Shown piece after piece: positions 28,701 to 34,700 of a stretch of DNA of 64,000 nt. The first letter of the stretch is position 1. Each line of letters starts with the position of its first letter. The position numbers and the translations under genes are program-made. The DNA is from Aurelia coerulea. Its lineage: Eukaryota; Cnidaria; Scyphozoa; Semaeostomeae; Ulmaridae. The notes under the pieces were generated by a model. The model was not told the origin of the DNA, made no database searches, and worked only from the letters and a program-made list of their open reading frames with translations. The DNA is taken from positions 48,262,124 through 48,326,123 of the forward strand of contig CM076943.1 of the NCBI GenBank assembly GCA_039566865.1. Direction: 5' to 3'.

Positions 28701-31700
28701 AGAGCAAGTGAGCTGAACTCAAACCGATCTGAGAATGTTCATGTGAGGGGGAGGGAAATTAGCAGACACAGCCAAATTTCAAGCCGATCTGAAACTCAGA
28801 TCGGTCTGAGTTTTCTCATGTGAGGGTAGTCTTAAAGGTGATCTGAAGCGAAAATTTTTATTGATGCAAATCAAAGTGATAAAAACTTCGGTCAAAATTG
28901 TTTTGATACCCTGTTTCCTTTCTGAGTCATCCACTATTTTGTAGGAATGGCTGATGACATCATTTTGTTTGCACAAAGTGAAGAAAATATACAAGGCCCG
29001 GGGGGTCTACTTAATACAATGACCACCCGGGGATGTGCCTGCCAATAGGGTGTTATTTTCGGCTGAAAATTCCGGGACAGGATTATACCTTTTGCACCTT
29101 TATTCCGGGACCGGTGTGTCTTTTAGAGCTACTTTTTCCAGGACAGATCAGATTATCATTTAAAAAGATACTCCAATTCATGAACTTATCAAATTAAAAT
29201 GTTAGTAGCGTTAGCAATAAGCGAAAAGTGCTTTTAGTAATATCATTTTCACGAGAACCATCAGTTTCCCCGATCTTTTTCCAGGACAGGTATCATGTTT
29301 TCAGAATTTTATTCCAGGACAGGGTCATAAAATTTTGTTCTGGCAGGCACATCCCCGTTGTTTTTCTCCAAGGTAGACCCCCCGGGATACAAGGTTTATT
29401 ATGCTTCGAAATAAAAATCTAATCAAAAACACTTTACAACCAACATGCCTTTCTAAACATGATCTGAATTCACGAGACAATTTATATTCCATAAATGTAG
29501 CTTAGCTGCAAAATTATTTGCACCTGTAACCATTCAAAGATCAGATACAGCTATATTTCCATATATTATTGTAGTAATTTGCAAACAAAATGACGTCATC
29601 AATTGATACTTAAAATCAGTGGATAACTTGAAAATGAAATGAGATATCAAATAAATTTTAAAAGGATTTCTTATCATTCAACAATTTGCACCAAAAATAA
29701 GATTCACTCCAGGCCACCTTTAATTTTTAAAGCTCTTAGGTACACTACCAGAAAAAACAGCATAGGCTCCAAATCTTCAGCAAAAGGTAATGTGAATTCC
29801 ATCACTTGTTTCTTTGGCCTGGTTTAAACATCTCATTTTTGCCGTGTTTAATGCAGTAGATGCTGCTAAAAATTTCAAATTTCAATTAAATTCGGCATGG
29901 AAACGATTAAATCATCATCCATTAACCGTTTTAAATTGTTAAGACGGCAGGAGTTCACCAGCTTTGTCGTGTTAAACGGCAGAAACACGAATTTATTTAA
30001 GCATCGCATTTCTACCGCGTTAAATTGATAACCTCTCTTATTTGAGATATTTAGAATCTATTTGTATTGAATTTTTCGAAATGAAATAAGATGACACACA
30101 TACACACAAACACACAGATAAAACTGGTTACTAGTTATTACATAGCTATCTTTGGAAGCTGACCTCTTTTTCCAGAAAGCTGAAAGGGAATCGACATAGT
30201 TAAAAGCTGGCCCGGGCCAGGTCAAAAATATATTCTATTATACTCGACCACTTTGACGCATCCGGTCTCATTGTGTAGCTGAAGAAACAATGGGTTTGTG
30301 GGCGTTTCTTCGGCCTATTTATAGCGGCTACGAGATATAGCTATGTCTATTCCCTTGAATTTGTTCACTTTTCTGTTCTTGCAAGAAATTGAAGCAAGAT
30401 TTTTTGTCCGGTCGCTGGAAGGAAAATAGTTATTCATGCCCTGACTGTAACTCTCCATAAAACCCGTTGTTTTTTTTTTTTTAGAAATGGCTGCACCATC
30501 GGTTGCATCAACAAAGCAAGTTGATCCGCCAAAGATTCCTGTAAGTTACTTTCTATGTCTGTGATCGACTTGCTCCAAGTCTATTCCATGGTCTATCAGC
30601 GATAAAGGAATATAATTACCTCTGCGTGGGCGTATGCAACCAAGGAGATGCTGCGGATGAGAAAAAGGCTTGTTCTCATTGTTTCCCTAAGGTAGGAAAA
30701 AGACAAATTAATTCCCATGAGGTTAAGAATGATAAAATAAGTTCAGACAACAAGAACAGATTTGGTAAGACAATAGCACGAATTGGTTTAGATTGACATT
30801 GCAATTCAAAGCGATTAGCGATCGCAGACAAGACAAAGGAAATTCTCTCAACCAGTAATTCAAAACAAGCAAAGCCGCAAAAGTGCCTCTGAAACCCAGG
30901 TAGCTAGTTCGCTCATTGTGCATTCCAGAAATTGTTTTTAAGAGCAAACATGAGCATAGATCGAGAGAAGAAGGATACATCTACACATCTGCCACGGGCA
31001 TTTGAGTTATTTGATTCAAAAGCCGATTGGGAGGCAATTCAATTCTCTTATTTTTTGGGTGTAATCAAAACACTTACTGCTCAGCTTCTGAACCAAAGAA
31101 ATAAAATGCCCGTGGTAGATGTGTAGATGCATCCTTCTTCCTTCGATCTATGCTCATGTTTGCCCTTAAAACCAATTTCTGGAATGCAGAACGAGCAAGC
31201 TAGCCACCTGGGTTTCAAAGAAACATTTGCGGCTTTGTTTGTTTTGAATTACTGGTTGAGAGAATTTCCTTTGTCTGCAATCCCTAATCGCTTTGAATTG
31301 AGGTGTCAACAAAAGCAACTCATGTATTGTATTACAAAATCTGCCCTTGTTCTTAATTACTATACTTACGAGCTATTCTACTCTACTACAAGGACAAGAC
31401 CACGGGGAGCAATAACTATGTCTACCCACGTGGCTATAATAAAATAAGTTCAGACAAAGATCGATTTTGTGTCTATGCGAATGCGATGCAATGTCCTATC
31501 ACTTCTGGCATCTAACATAGGCCATACTTGCGAAAACATCCATTAGTTGATAAAAAATCCAATAAATACACCCAACCTGGATACCATTGGAAAAAAGATA
31601 GATTGTGCTTTCAGATGGTATGCCTCAAATTGATTCAAATATTATCATTTCATGAAGAATTTCAAATAAAGTTGGGTTAAGTTTTTCTGAACATCCTGTA

Positions 31701-34700
31701 CAGTTGGAACTAAAATGAATAGATAAAGTTAAAACTTGCCCAGGCCAAGTGGTAAAAATAGCCAATTGTATTTGATTCTCTTGGCACGTACCATTTTATT
31801 GCGTAGCTTACAGTGAATCAACGGAGCTAAGTAGAGGCAATCTATAAATAGGACAAAGAAAACTCCTACGCATGTTATTGTTCCTCTTGCTAGACAATAT
31901 CTACGAACGTCTCGAAATCATCAAATACAATGGGCTAATAATAGAATACCCAGACTCCTTCCGCGTGGGGCTCTCCGTTGATTCTCTTTAAGAAACGATT
32001 GTCATGTAGGCGTTTTCTTTAGACTATTTATAGCGACCACTCAAAATACCACTTCTGGAGACAAAATGCGAAGCCTCTATCCTTCTGAAAACCGTTACTT
32101 AATGACATGCACATCACTAAAATTAAAGACGTTAAAACGTACAGATTTTTTATCTTTGCAACAGAGATGTCAAATTTGTGGACTGTGTTAAACTTTAATC
32201 ACAATCTTCTACTGTTATTGACCGTCGTTTCTTTTTTGAAGTTGAAAAAATTTCGGATAAAATACTCAGATCTATGAGGTCACAGAATCCCATTTCAGCA
32301 AGACGTCCCAGTTTATTGTGATTTTTGCATAGCACTTACCCAGCAAGAATGAGACAGAGGTCACACGAAACTTTATTTTATTTTACTCAATACAATTACA
32401 GTAAAAACCCGCACATAAGAACGTAAGATTTTGAACTCAGCCTGTTTAGGTTCTTATGCAATTAAGCACATCCAGTGATCAGGGTGTAGGTTCTTAACAA
32501 AGGGAAGTATGTGAATCTAAATCTTAGCCAAACTTATTTACACTATTTGCCCTATCCATTTCAACCCAAGCTTACCCAGTTTACCCCCGCAGGCCCTGCC
32601 TATTACAGTTCTGTAAGTAATGTTTTGGAGTTTATCAGACTGAAATAGTTCTTATTCATTGGGTGGGTGTGAAAAAAAAATCTTCGTTTGAATGGCCACA
32701 GCTCCCTGGATATCAAGATGAAAATACTGGATGTGTCCCAAAATGATGTATTATCGTTTGAATGCTTATATGTCCAGAACCAATGAAGCGATTTTCAAAA
32801 ACTTTATTTCATCCGATTGCCGAAAGGCAAAATTGTATTCGAACATGTTGGTTGTGGTTCTACGCCGATGTTTTTATGTCAAAAAGAAGATCGATAAACC
32901 TGCCCAAATTCATGCCTTTTACGGTATGAAAAGGGAACGGCCGACTTTTACATTATTTTAGATGTGATACAAAGGCTGAGCTTATACCGTTGTCTGTAAC
33001 CCAACTTTTAATACGACCCTTAAAGACTTCTAAAGTGGAAGACTCTTTAGTTTCACTTGGTAATGTTTGCCAAAGTCTACTTCCAACATAATGTATGGTT
33101 TCTATACCATGAGCATAGTTGTATTTGCCCTTGGTACCAGAAGACCATCGTTATTTCTAAGATTGTACTTGTTCGTTCTTTCGACAAAGGTCACAAAGAT
33201 ATCTTCCATGAAAGCTGGATTTAAATTGTTTTTGGTTTTATAAATCTCTATCATAAGCAACTGCAAGTTTCTTTGGTGAACTGATACTGAGTTATCTTTT
33301 ACTAAAAGTTCATCAAAGGAGGAGGATTCAGTGTCTCTGTATTTGTATACAATTTGCAAAGCCCTTTCATGAATTCTATTTAAATGATAAAAAAGGCTGA
33401 ACTCGTATTCGAATTCTCTGAACTCAATATTTACTGAATTCTTATTCTCTGAACGACATATAAGTTCAGCCTTTTGCATCACATCTAAATGTTGACTGTG
33501 AAAGAAGGCCGTTTCTTTTTCATGCCATCTAAGGCTTTAATTTGAGCAGGTTTATCTATCTACTTTCCGACATGAAGAAATCGGCCTAAACCGCAACCAA
33601 CATCCTGAAATACAATTCAGCCCTTCGGCAATCCGATAAAATAAAGTTTTTAGAAATTGGTTCATCGGTTATGGACATATCAGCAATCAAACGATAATAC
33701 ATCATGTTGGGACACCCGGTACCGTATTTCGTTTAGAGAACACGAATTCAGTTAATACTGAATTCAGAGAATACGAATACGAGTTCAGCCTTTCGTATCG
33801 CATGTAAAATATTGACTGGAAAAGTAGGCCGTTTCTTTTTCATGCCATCTAAGGATTGAATTGAATCTGAGCAGGTTTATCAATCTTCTTTTTGACATGA
33901 AAACACCGTCGTAAAATTATAACCAACATCTTCCAATACAATTTTGCCTGTCGTCAATCAAATAATGCAAAGCTTTTGAAAATCGGTTCATTGGTTATCA
34001 ATCAAACGATAAAACATCATTTTGGGACACCCGGTATATTATTTAACGATGGAGCTGTCCAAGTTAATCGTAAATGTACTTGGCTGAAATCGGCTTCCTC
34101 GTTCTGAAATTATGAGGAATTTTCTCAAGAAAGCCCATATTCAAGATACTTTCGAAACAGGCCGAAAATCATGACTATTTTCCTGACATTTCTTGCTTAC
34201 AGCAAAAACTTCAACACTTTCTTATGTGAGGGAGGATGAAGTCGCTCGGAATGATTTTGTTATGTTTCCAGGGATAACAGATTCATCCCCAAAGTTGGTG
34301 TCAATGATGTACTGAAGCATACGGATACTCTGAGCCTCCAGACAACAATATTTTGCAGCTTCTTCTATATGGAAATAAAAATTTGCCCTTGGAGCCAACA
34401 GATTAATCTTGAATGCAACATTGAACTACCGGATGCGCCAAAATAAACAATGCACTTTTGGCAGGCCACGATAAATCGTACACTGGTCCGATTTTAAAGA
34501 TATATCACTTAATCTTTAGCAGAAAGCCTGAATTAGATTCTAAGATTTTTTGCAAATTTTTCCTTTTTCAATTTTTAGAGCTACAGGCGAGTTTCTCAAA
34601 ATTTTCGTTTTCGAAAACACTGAAAACGATCAAAAAACGTTGATCAAATTTTCTAAAGACTCATCATGAATGGACAAAGAGAAAATGTTTTCAACGTGAT

